In this document: positions 51,991 to 62,366 of the stretch, piece after piece
How the letters are laid out: the number at the start of each line of letters is the position of its first letter
Position numbering within the stretch: position 1 is the first letter of the stretch
Source of the DNA: Sporobolomyces roseus
Lineage: Eukaryota; Basidiomycota; Microbotryomycetes; Sporidiobolales; Sporidiobolaceae
Length of the DNA stretch: 64,000 nt
NCBI GenBank assembly: GCA_016617785.1
Contig: JADILM010000004.1
Span: forward strand, 62,001 to 126,000
Direction: 5' to 3'
The notes under the pieces: generated by a model
What the model was told of the DNA's origin: nothing
The model's database searches: none
Seen by the model: only the letters and a program-made list of their open reading frames with translations
Made by a program: the position numbers and the translations under genes

Positions 51991-54900
51991 ATGTCTGAAC
52001 CACTGAGGTCTAGACGGACACCTCTCACGGATCCTACTGCCTCGCCTCCCGTTTCTTCAACCTCGCAGTTCCCTTCATCCTCATCAGAGAAGCCTTCCTC
52101 CCTCTACTCCCTCGCTTCAGCCGACAAAGTATCTCTCACCAATAGAACATCGAAACACGACAGACCAGTACCGGAATCGAAACGAATAAAGTCGAAATGG
52201 GAGAGATGTGGAGGTGGATTGAACCTTCAAAAGGGAGAAACGCGAGTTCTGTTGGGCTTGATCACGCTAGGAGCTGTAGTGAGGTTCTGGAAGATTGGTA
52301 GACCGTCTAGTGTCGTGTAAGTCCACTACTTTCGCGACGTGTTCTGCTCTCGAGGCTGTGCACAAAACGGGATCTTTGCCCTTCAGCAAGCTGACTCTGC
52401 ACTCTCTATAGATTCGATGAAGTGCATTTTGGAGGGTGAGTCTCGCATTCTAGCGACTTTCGGAATGGAGACCTGACTTTTGCGAATTCTGAACAGTTTC
52501 GCAAACAAGTAAATTTCGCAGCTTCTTGCTCCCATTCGACACCGAAACTGACAACGATCACTTCTAGATACATTCAATCAAGATTCTTCATGGACGTGCA
52601 TCCACCTTTAGCCAAACTATTGATCACTTTGGTCGCCTGGGTTTTCGGTTTCCAAGGAGGACAGTTCGATTTCAAGGATATCGGAAGAGAGTATGGCCCA
52701 AACGACGTTCCTTACATCGCCATGCGACTACTACCAGCAACTCTCGGTCTCGCCCTCGTCCCTCTCACCTACCTCACCCTCCGCGCTCTTCAAACTCGAC
52801 CTGCAACCGCTCTCCTCGGTTCGACTTTCGTCCTATTCGAGAATGGTCTCATTACACAATCCCGATTCATCCTTCTCGACTCTCCTCTCATCTTCTTCAC
52901 CGCCCTCTCCGTCTTCTTCTGGATCGGTTTCTCGAACGAAAACGATCTTCAACGGGACAAGAAGGGGACAGTAGGACCGTTCAGTCGAAGATGGTGGATC
53001 TGGTTGACTCTGACGGGATTGGCATTAGGAGCAGTCGTCAGCTGCAAATGGGTCGGGCTGTTCACGATCGCAACAGTCGGAGTCTTTACCATCGTTCAAT
53101 TATGGCTCTTGTTGGGAGACCTTCGAGTGCCGATCCCACTCCTCGTTCGACATTTCGTCGCCAGAGCAATCTGCCTCATCGTTATCCCGGCACTGTTCTA
53201 CATGAGCATGTTTGCGATTCATTTCGCAATCCTCAGCAACAGCGGAGAAGGAGACGGATTCATGTCGAGTGAATTCCAACACACACTTCGAGGTCACGGT
53301 ATGGAGGACACTTACGCCGGTGAGCTTTACTGTCGCCTGAATCTTGGATCACCCGATTCTGATGAAACTCGTCCCTTTCGCAGATGTTATGGTCGGCTCA
53401 AAGGTTACCATTCGACACCTTCACACGCAAGGTGGATACCTTCACTCGCACGCATCAGTCTATCCTGGAGGAAGTAAACGTAAGTCTGACCTGAAACTCG
53501 TTTTAAGAAACCCTCGCTGATTGACCTCTTCCTTTTCAACAGAACAACAAGTCACTCTTTACCCTCATCGAGACGACAACAATGTCTGGCTCATCTACAA
53601 CTCTACCTCGAACCCCGACGTCCCCGATCCAGAACATCACGCTCCTCCCTCTCCGATTATGGATAGAGCAGTAGTAGTCCTTCACCACGTCACGACGAAC
53701 AAGAAGCTACACTCTCATGACATCCGAGCACCCGTCACCGAAGTCGACTATCAGAACGAAGTATCAGCATACGGATTCGAAGGATTCGAGGGAGATGCGA
53801 ACGATCACTTCCAAATCGAGATCGATTCTGTCGAATCTCACGGTTCTCTCGCGAAGAAGCAGCTTCAGACCCTCAGGACTCGATTCAGGTTGAGGCATAC
53901 TTTGACGGGTTGCTACTTGTTCAGTCACAAGGTCAAATTACCGGATTGGGGTTTCGAACAACAAGAGGTCACTTGCAACAAAAACCCGAGTAAAGAGAAC
54001 GCTGTTTGGTACATCGAAACCAACACTCACCCTATGCGTGCGTTCACATTCAGTCAACTACATTCGGCATGAGGTAGCTGACTCCTTACCTTCACGAATC
54101 GAAACAGTCGAAAGTAACGCTCGAAAAGTCAACTATCGTCGACCTGGTTTCTTGTCAAAGTTCCTCGAACTCCAAGCCGTCATGTGGCAGACGAATCAAG
54201 GCCTCACGGATCGACACGCTTACGATTCTCGGCCTCATTCGTGGCCTCTTCTTCTCCGAGGTATCAATTTGTGAGTGACCGACCCTCTTCCGCTCTCTTT
54301 ACAGTCGAAGCTGAGAATGATCATTCGTCTCACAGCTGGGTCAAGGACCATCGACAGATTTACTTGATCGGAAATCCCTTCGTTTGGGCATTATCGACTT
54401 TCTCGATCCTCGCTTACGCTGCTGTTCGAGCTCTACTCGTTCTCCGAGCTCAACGAGGATACAAAGATTTCGCTCACTGTAGGCTATCGCTCACTTCTGC
54501 GTGTTGAGTCACATCTGACTTTTCGTTCGGTCGCAGCTCAAGTCGTGTTCTACGATCGACTCTGTACTTTCCTCGCCGTCGGATGGTTCCTTCACTACTT
54601 CCCCTTCTTCATCATGCAACGACAACTCTTCCTCCACCACTACTTCCCCGCCCTCTACTTCGCCCTTCTCCTCACCTCCGTTTCTTTCGACCTCTTGACT
54701 TCTTTCCTTCGACCTCGAATTCGCCTTCAAGTCGCGACTGTCCTCATTCTCGGCGCAGTTGGAGCTTGGTACTACTTCAGTCCTCTGACTTACGCTGGAG
54801 TGTGGACCAGAGGGCAATGCGAGAGCGCAAAGAAATGGGGTAAAAATTGGGATTTCAGTTGTGCCGATTTCCATGTCAAGGTACGCTCAAAGCTCCATCG

Positions 54901-55583
54901 TTACGTCTGTTTGTGCTCTCGCTGACTTCACTGTCCGACATCTGTAGGCTTCCGAATACTACCCTCACTCTTCCTCGATGACTCTGCATCAAGCTGGTGG
55001 ACCTCCCGCTTCCGCTTCGACTGCTCTCGCTGGCGCAGCTATTCAACCAGGACGACCAGCATTCGAAGCTGAAGAGAAAGCACCAGTCTCGTCATCTATC
55101 CCCGAACGACCTCGAGACGACGACTCAACAAACGATGAAAGATTCGAAGAATTGATCGAGCTAGGGGATGAAGAATTAGATGAACGGGAAGCAGATCATC
55201 TTGAGAAGGAAGTGGAGCAGAGTGAACCTACTAGGATTGCGAGGCAGGGTGAACGTTCACCGGAAGAGGACGCTGGTTTGGGAGTGGCCGTCCCTGCGGC
55301 GGCAGAGGGTACGAGCGCTTTACCTGTACAAGCTATCGTACAGGGTGAAGAGGCAGGAGGAAGGAATGTTGCGCCGAAGGAGGAACGAGGTCGAGAGGAA
55401 GAAGAGACAGAAGAGAGGCGTTTACCGGTTGAGGAGGTCGGAAAAGGAGAACGGAAAGTGGTGCGGGAACAAACTAGACATGAAGAGGAGGAGGAACAGG
55501 ATACGCCAAGGGAAGGGGAAGCCGAGATCGATCTAAGTGAACAGTTGATTGATCTAGAGGAGCAAGAGGAGAATTATCGTTAG
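51991..55583 (+). CDS. pmt4: Protein O-mannosyltransferase PMT4
   Basis: ER membrane enzyme moving mannose from dolichol-phosphate-mannose to Ser/Thr of secretory and membrane proteins. Conserved blocks: VVFDEVHFGG with the catalytic acidic pair; RFFMDVHPPLAKLL; SRFILLDSPLIFF; SCKWVGLFT; a MIR region with LHSHDIRAPV and VDYQNEVSAYGF; GCYLFSHKVKLPDW and EQQEVTCNKN; DSRPHSWPLLLRGIN; and QLFLHHYFPALYF. The NEVSAYGF and EQQEVTCNKN blocks mark PMT4 rather than PMT1/2. About ten membrane spans and nine introns. After the usual end (SCADFHVKASEYYPHS) the frame goes on for about 200 residues, highly acidic (many E, D, R) and low-complexity, an unusual C-terminal tail. The ATG lies 56 bp from the hAT-like element. 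Confidence 0.9.
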
Positions 55584-55771
55584 ACGCATCCCAGTTTTTT
55601 GCTTTACTCTCCATTCTCTCCATTCTGCAAAGCATAGATAGCTCACGGAATGACTCTCCAGCTGTCGAGTGAGAAGAGGGTCGCAAATGATTCTATAATT
55701 GAACGAAAATGAAAGAATGCGAAAAACGAAGTACAACAAGTCGGAATGTACAGTGTCTATTCTAGCTGAGA
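55584..55771. other. Convergent 3' intergenic region, PMT4 / AVT
   Basis: About 190 bp; presumably the two 3' UTRs. No other element was seen. Confidence 0.5.
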
Positions 55772-57872
55772 CTACCCATCGATCGGTAACTCCGTCGTCG
55801 GACTGAGGATAGAGCTCGCTGCTGGGTGACTAGATTTCCCGCCCAACAATCCAAGGGTGTGAAGTGAATCAGGCCCCTCGGGTTTCTGAGTCAAATGATC
55901 TATGTTACTCCGATTCGAGTCAGTCTCTCGTGCTAACAAGAGGAAACGCGAAAGGATGCTTACAGATGTTCATGCTGAGACTCAAGATCATAACGACGAA
56001 TCCCCAAATCAATAAGATCCAAGCTAATAACCTCAATTTCTTGTCTTTCGGATCTGTGCTGTGCTTGAACAGACTCAAGACTGCACAAGAGGATCAAAGC
56101 GTCAGTATTGCCTCAATAACAAGAGGATAGGAGGTGATACCCACAGAACAGACTGGGCAAGATGAAACTGATCGTAGTTGATCCAGTTGCTCCAACGAAT
56201 CCCAATACCGTTTCCAACGAGCTAACAAACATAGCAATAACGAAAGTTGAGAACAAGATGACTGAACTCTCAATGATGAACCTTCCAAGTGGGATTTCTT
56301 CCTCTACATGATCTTCGACAGGGGAAAGGGTCGATTCTTCACCTGAATCGGAAGCGTCTGATTCGGATAATGCGCGTGTAGGAGTGGAGGAAGTTGAGGG
56401 CGTGATTGGAGAGGGAAAGAGGAATTTGTCGAGTGATGCGCGAGCTGGGTGGAGTTGGAGAGGGTAGGAGAAGAGAACGAGGACGACGATCCCGCTTTGA
56501 CAGATTGATACGGCGGTCGAATGAGGGTACATTCTATATTTGCGAGATACTTGTGAGTGAGTTGAGCGAGAATGGGAGGGGAGAACGCAAGCTTACTCGA
56601 TAAGGTTTCCTCCGACGGTCGAACCGAAAGCCAAATATCCCAAGATGCCCAATAACTCGTCTGTCGACGTTCAATGCGTCAGCTCATCCTCCTGACAGAG
56701 ATGTGAAGGAATGGAGGCTCACAGATCGCAGCAGCTGAGCCGATCGAAGTACAAATAACAGTGTTCAATCTCGCTTGAGTATTCTCCTTCAACTCGTTGT
56801 AGACCGAGAAGATATTTTGAGCGCAAGTGAAAGCTGTGGGAAGCCGTGTCGAGTCAGCGCGGCGAAAACAGTGCGAAAGGCAGTCTGGAGGAACGCACCA
56901 AAGATTTGAACGGGTAGACTCTGGATAAAACTGGGACCGAACTTGAACAGCTCGATCTCTCCTGGTGGTGGTAGCTCGGAAGCGTGGAGGAAACTATAGA
57001 ACAACACGATGAAGACCTATTCCATTCAAAGGTTTCACCAGGTCAGCTTGACAATCTATAGTGAGGGAAAGGAAGGTGTACTCACGAGGTATGCGATTGC
57101 GCAAAGAGCGATATAAGACGTAACCTTGAGTGAATCTAGCCTCCTCAAGAAAGCTAGAGGACAAAGTAATGTCATCGAAGCCAGGATCCATAACCTTCGA
57201 TCTAACCAGATTGAAGTCAACTCCATAGATGGATTGAACGATCTCACGACCTGCGCGCAAGAGAGGATTCTATCAGCTTCCAGAAAAGAGATGATGATAC
57301 GGATTTCGTGCGTACCTTGGGCATTAAACCCCCAATCACGATCAAATAACTGATGCTAACCCCAAAACACTTCAACGCAACGGCGAAATCAAACACCCTT
57401 GCGAGTCCAGGGAAGGTCAATTTCGAGAGGGAGGAGAAGGAAGCTGATCGATGAGGAGCGAGGGATGCTGAACGAGTGAGGAAGTAAAGTCCGAGGTATG
57501 CTGTGAATCCACAGAATAACACCATGAACGCTCCTGGGATCAACCCTTCTCCTGAGAACGCGTGTGCCCTGAAGAGAGAGAGAGAAACCGGTCAGCCGAT
57601 AAGTCGAAGACGAAGGGGAGGAGAAATTTACATGGCTAGCGCTCCAGTTCCAATGATGGTATCTACTCGGATGACTCGTGATCAGCCTACACTCGTGCTC
57701 GAAGGAGCGAGAGACGAGATGACTTACTGGCTAAGTTTGAAGTGCACGAGATCATTGAAGCACCTCCCTCCCTCAGCTGCTGTTTTCCTCCCTCTTCTGA
57801 TTGATCTAGTTGTGAAGAGCCTAGTAGGGGTGTTCTATCCTCTGTCCGAGGAGGTGGAGTTGTTGAAGGCAT
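55772..57872 (-). CDS. Vacuolar amino acid transporter, AVT family (SLC38-like)
   Basis: Amino acid/auxin permease-superfamily protein, likely exporting or importing amino acids at the vacuole. It starts MPSTTPPPRTEDRTPLLGSS; the TPLLG is a dileucine-like vacuole-sorting word. The first helix region has SCTSNLAS, then TIIGTGALAM. Later spans read IPGAFMVLFCGFTAYLGLYFL, SYLIVIGGLMPKV, LWILASMTLLCPLAFLRRLDSLK, SYIALCAIAYLV and VYNELKENTQARLNTVI. The MPKV and LRRLDSLK-x3-YI words are typical of the AVT5/6/7 group. About eleven spans and eight introns. A Ser/Glu-rich loop (STPTRALSESDASDSGEES) is predicted cytosolic. The last exon joins at an acceptor CATAG and ends ...ELPIDG at 55772-55774. Confidence 0.83.
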
Positions 57873-58113
57873 TTCCTTCTTCTTGAAGAGATGAAAGGGG
57901 AAGGAGAGAAAGGCGAGTTGATCGAATCTAGTTGAGGCTACTTGGTCGCGTTATAGTTGATCTTCTCGAGCCTGTATCGCGTATATGGAACAGAGTCAGG
58001 TGAGTTGAAAGAAGAGAGAGCCCCAACCTCGTGCACTTCGAAGATTGTTCATCTTGTTGTTTCAAATTCACAATCTCTTCCCTACAAACTGCTCTGGGAA
58101 TCGCATAGCAAGG
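57873..58113. promoter_or_regulatory. Divergent promoter, AVT / acidic protein
   Basis: 240 bp between opposed starts. A plus ATG at 57984 followed by a consensus donor was considered as an alternative first exon for the next gene but did not give the right frame. Confidence 0.4.
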
Positions 58114-58918
58114 ATGGCAGTAAGCTCGCTGCTCCCTGTAGCCTTCTCTCTCCCTCGCTGATCCCCTCTATCCCAACTCGCAGGACGATAGATTCACTTT
58201 CATTCACCAACGCTACTCTCTGCACTCGCTAAACTCGAAGGAAGACTCGGATGATGACATGCAAGATTGGGATCTACCAGATGATGGTAATATCACGCTC
58301 AGAATCTAGTTCAATGGGAGGAAATCTGACTCAAATCGTTTCTCTCCTTCAATAGATATCGCAGTACCGGCTCATCTACTCCCTCCGTACCAAGATGAAG
58401 ACGATGAGAGTGAGTACAGCTATCCTTTACCCAGCGATAGACTCAACTGATCCAAAAGAAACCCCTTTCTAGCTCTCCTTCCTTCGCAAACTCACCCTTC
58501 CTACCCTTATGGTAACCCTTATCGCTTCACCTCTACCTCGTTACTCTCCGCAACCTCCGTTCAACCTCCCTCACGGCGCTCTCATCCACCGCATCATCCA
58601 ATCGGCTCAACTCATTCCGCTTCTCTCGCGACCTCCCTCCCCTCTCTCGAGCTGCCCCACCTATTCTTCCTAACCTCCTTCGGCGATGCCTCACAACGAC
58701 AATGGGTCGAACAAAACCTGCCTGGATTGTTCGGGGCGAGAACGAGAGGAGAAGAAGAGGAGGATGAGGAAGAGAGTAATAGGAACGTTAATACTCATGG
58801 GGATGCGGGTGCTCCGGCGGGTCAGAATGCAGCGGACGGTGGAGATGATGAAGAAGACGAGGATGGGAATCCAAGTGACAGAGAAAGGGAAGGCAGTGAA
58901 GCGGGAAGCGCGAATTGA
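58114..58918 (+). CDS. Acidic protein of unknown function
   Basis: Not recognised. The first coding exon is just ATGGCA (58114-58119), spliced to GACGATAGATTC... to give MADDRFTFIHQRYSLHSL. Further exons read DDDMQDWDLPDDDIAVPAHLLPPYQDEDDET and, after an acceptor at CTTTCTAG (58474), LLPSQTHPSYPYGNPYRF. A segment LELPHLFFLTSFGDASQRQWVEQNL (58640-58720) has a folded look. The C-terminus is a run of E and D with Gly/Asn/Ala (58730-58918) ending AGSAN. Length about 200 residues; no signal or membrane segment. The continuous frame across four introns supports a real gene, while its role is unknown; nuclear or chaperone-type acidic proteins look similar. The start is inferred. Confidence 0.6.
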
Positions 58919-59138
58919 ACACCACCAACTCTCTCCTCTGAATTCTCTGTCTTCCTTCTTCTCGCTCGATTGTTGTTGACAATATTACATCATGTTCACG
59001 CTACTTCTGCAAACTGTCTCTACAGCTCTGTACTTCCTCTGACCATCAAGCTCAGCATAAAGTCAGACCATCGAGATTCTCATCAGAGACCTCGAACCTT
59101 TGTGCGCCCACATTCTTCGTCTCTCAGCTCATCCAGCT
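58919..59138. other. Convergent 3' intergenic region
   Basis: 220 bp between two converging genes; nothing beyond probable 3' UTRs was seen. Confidence 0.45.
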
Positions 59139-60765
59139 CTATCTATCGGACGAGATGTGCCCAACTGACCCTCCACCCTTCAATTCCGCTGAGGATGCGA
59201 CACCGTTTCCCCGATTCGACGCTCGCGCTGCTGAACCTACAAGAACGCTGCTCGTGGAAGCTGGAATGGGAATCAGCGCAGGAGATTTTGGGCGAGTCCG
59301 AACGATAGCGAGCTGTTGTTGGTTTGTCGCGATGGGCTGACGTTGTCCAGAATTGAGAGGTGCGAGGCGGTTGCGAGCGGGCGAGGGAGGTCTTGCGGGA
59401 GTTGTCTGCAAGCCAGAGCGATAAGGCATTGGTAGAGGTGTGGTTGCGGGAAGGAATGAAGGTGAGGGCGGACGATGAGGACGAGCAGCAGGGAGAGAAG
59501 GTGGTGGATTCGAGCGAACTTGATAGCCTACGAAAGGTGAAGGATGTTGATCCGGCTAGCAATGCTCGCACACAGATCAGTATAGATAGGAGTGAAAGTA
59601 CTTTATCAGACCGAACTCACCATAAAACCAGAACCGCCGGAAGAGACTTTGATCGAACTGCTCGAAAATTTGATTGTTCCGTCTGCCGTTTCCTCGAGAC
59701 GCTGGGAGCCCGTCCTCATCTGTCAGAGCGATTGGATCAATCAGCATACGCTACAACGTCGTAGGCTTAGTGGCTTCGCAAGGGGGGATCTCGAGACTCA
59801 CGTTCCATTCCCCGTTCTGCCTGCGCTCTCCTTGTTTCCAGCTGGCACTCATTTTGCGTGGTCCTCCTGGGGCACGCTGGACCGCCCCATACGAAGGGTC
59901 ATTTTGACCGACTCTCCAATCTCTTTCGCTACCTCCAGTGAATAGCATCCTTTCCATCGCATCGAAGCCGGTTCGAGAGTCCCTGCTTTCCTTCTGCTCT
60001 GCGAGAAGTCCGTCAAAGAGCGAGAACGGATCGATTGCCTCAAGAGAAGCTGGAGGTGCCGGTCCCGAAGGTGAAGTGAATCGTGCGAAAGTCGGATCGT
60101 TTGAGAAGCGAGGCGTATTCGAGCTTGGTGATTGTGGCCGAGAGTAGAAGCGCGAGTCTTTCATTGATGGGTAGCGTCGAGGGTAAGCTCCTGGAGGTGG
60201 GAAAGGGATGGAGGAAGAGCCATAGTTTGGAGGAGAAGGAGGTCGACGTGAATAATTCGGAGGGTTGGACGAAGGGATGAGCTGGTGATGACTTCGAGAG
60301 GTAGAGGGCGGTCTGTGCTTGTATGATCGCGAGGTTGACGAGACTGGATTCGCAAACATGGTTGATGAAGCACCGTGCTCTTGGTTCGTTTTTGCGCCGA
60401 TCAATGAGCCCGAATCTCGATCGATAGTTCTGTCGTAGGCGGCCCTGAGTTGTGCTGAGCAGGCAATTTCATATTTTATCATCGGGCTCGTTCAGTTGTG
60501 CAGAAGAGAGGACGACTGACGGTCAGAAAGGACGCGATAACTTTCTGCGAGTTGCTGGAATAGGAGAGTAGCTTGACGCTTCTGTTCGAGGGGAGCTCTA
60601 TCAGGATGAAACCTCCTCACCTATTCGACTTCCCAAGTCGTCAGTTGTAACAGGTTTGAAGTGAGGTGACGACACGAGACGAACCAACTCGAGATAGGAA
60701 GATCGGATATCAGCTGTAGAGGCATCCCGAGGAATGGAGAGAGATTCGTAATGGTTTCGCGACAT
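59139..60765 (-). CDS. J-domain (DnaJ/Hsp40) protein with disordered C-terminus
   Basis: Co-chaperone that stimulates an Hsp70 through its HPD loop. The start at 60765 gives MSRNHYESLSIPRDASTADI. After an intron, RRFHPDRAPLEQKRQATLLFQQLAESYRVLSD completes the J domain with HPD. What follows is not a DnaJ type I or II layout: no Gly/Phe zinc-finger region, but a Pro/Ser/Arg-rich tract (60400-60050), a short DPFSLFDGLLAEQKE helix, and, after two introns, another Pro/Ser/Thr-rich tail ending SVGHISSDR at 59139. Overall a type III (DnaJC) protein. Substrates are unknown. The DPFxLFDGLL piece resembles short segments seen in some fungal J proteins and may bind partners. Confidence 0.8.
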
Positions 60766-60902
60766 GTCAATATATCAGGGTAGAGTCGGAAGAGAAGAGA
60801 AGAGAGGGCTGAGCAAGCGGGAAGACGAGGAGCGCGGAAACTCCGGAGCTCTCTCTCTTTCTGCTCACCTGACCAACCGAGTCGTGTAACATCATTGCAT
60901 GT
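60766..60902. other. Short spacer, RDS3 / J-domain gene
   Basis: 137 bp between two minus-strand genes: the RDS3 3' end and the J-domain gene promoter. Confidence 0.45.
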
Positions 60903-61639
60903 CTATCCTTTCACAAATTGTCCAGCTGCCTTGCGTGTATAGAACGCGTCGGTACGTGAAGCTCCGATGTTGATGATCTGTTGAGCAGGTATACGGGTCA
61001 GATTCGTTCTCGTCGGATCAGGAGGAAGAGAGTGCATGAGACGAACCTTGACGCATCCATCTCGAGACTTTTCCAGCCGCACGCATTCCTGTAAATTCGG
61101 GAGAGGAGGGTCAGTCAGATCAACTACAAGGTAAGTCCAGGAAAAGATTCACAGCGCAGTAGTACGCATCCGAGATACCTAATCAATCACTCGTGATTAG
61201 CATGTAGAACTCGAACTGAAAAGGAGAGGGTGCGACTCACCATGCCCACCACAAACGATACATCTTCCACCATAAGTACCGAAATTGCATTCATCGCATA
61301 TCCTCACTAATTCTGCCGGTCGTACGTAGGAATCGCAGATGGGACTGAGGAACGTCGTATGACGATTAGTGTGCACTCTTCGCAGGGGATCACAGAACGA
61401 GGATTCAACTCACCATTTTCCATCGCATTTCTCGCATGTTCGACCGATAGCTGGGAAGGATTCCAGGGGTCAGTAAGCTCGATCGCATGCACAGCAGGAG
61501 GAGCTCTAGAGCTCACCAATTCCAGGTTGTTTCCTACGAAGTGAAATTGAAATCAGCTCAAATTCTCGGGCGACAATGGAGGAAGGCGGAAGTGGATGAC
61601 TCACCGACACATGATGAGATCAGGTGAATGTTTCGACAT
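60903..61639 (-). CDS. rds3: Splicing factor RDS3/PHF5A (SF3b subunit)
   Basis: Small zinc-knuckle subunit of SF3b that contacts the intron branch-site region in U2 snRNP. Spliced from about six short exons: [30 protein letters not shown], then [73 protein letters not shown] and AAGQFVKG, about 110 residues as in all eukaryotes. All the zinc-binding Cys pairs of PHF5A are present (CRK, CEKCDGKC, CDSY, CDEC, CIICGG, CAEC, DGC). Stop at 60903-60905. One of the most conserved proteins in the window, so identification is firm. The dense introns agree with the intron-rich genome it serves. Confidence 0.95.
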
Positions 61640-62366
61640 GTTGTAAAGAAGGCTCGGAGGTGTGAGAGGACGTTTGACAGGGCAACTGAGGAGAGATTTC
61701 TAGTGTTTGAAGGTCTGGAGATGTGATGGAGTTTTGCCTTGATCGCTTAGCGGTATCTACCTGGGATAGCGCTTGCTGCCAGTATCAGTACCTCGTCTGC
61801 GGTAACGGCGAGCGAGGAGCGGAAGAGAGAGGCTCACGAGGAAGTGAAGCGGATACGGCGGTGTGAGAGCTGCCGAGGCGAGAGTGAATTAGTTAGGGTC
61901 ATCTGGGAGAGCTTTCAAACACGTCTGATGCAACTGAAGCTTCCATAGAGCGGGATGCGCGAGAGTTGACTGATCAAGATGAAGGAGCAGGGAAAGAAGA
62001 GCGGAGAACTCACGTAATCAGCTAGTTCTTCTCTGAGTGATCTCGAGTGACTCTGCTTGAATCCGGCTGGAAGATCGTGGATGGATTGTGATTAGTCGTT
62101 TGAGAGCAGTTGATTTCAGAGGAGGAGGAAATTCCTTCGCTTTCGCAATTTTGCTGAGTGATTCGAAGGGGATTGTTCGCAATGATTCACTGTACTCGTC
62201 AAATCCTGCTCGAGCTAGAATAACTGCAGGTTAATCGGAATTTGACTCCGCAGATATCGAATTTCGTGATCAAGCAACACCTTCCTTCCTTTATCTTCCT
62301 CCCTCATCTATCCATCCGCTAATCAACCGACTGTACCAGCGAACTCAACGATAAGCTTTCAACAAC
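61640..62366. promoter_or_regulatory. Divergent promoter, RDS3 / cystathionine beta-lyase
   Basis: 727 bp without a supported gene. Before the plus-strand ATG lie pyrimidine-rich sequences (62281-62366) typical of fungal 5' UTRs. No clear GCN4- or MET-type site was identified by eye. Confidence 0.45.
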
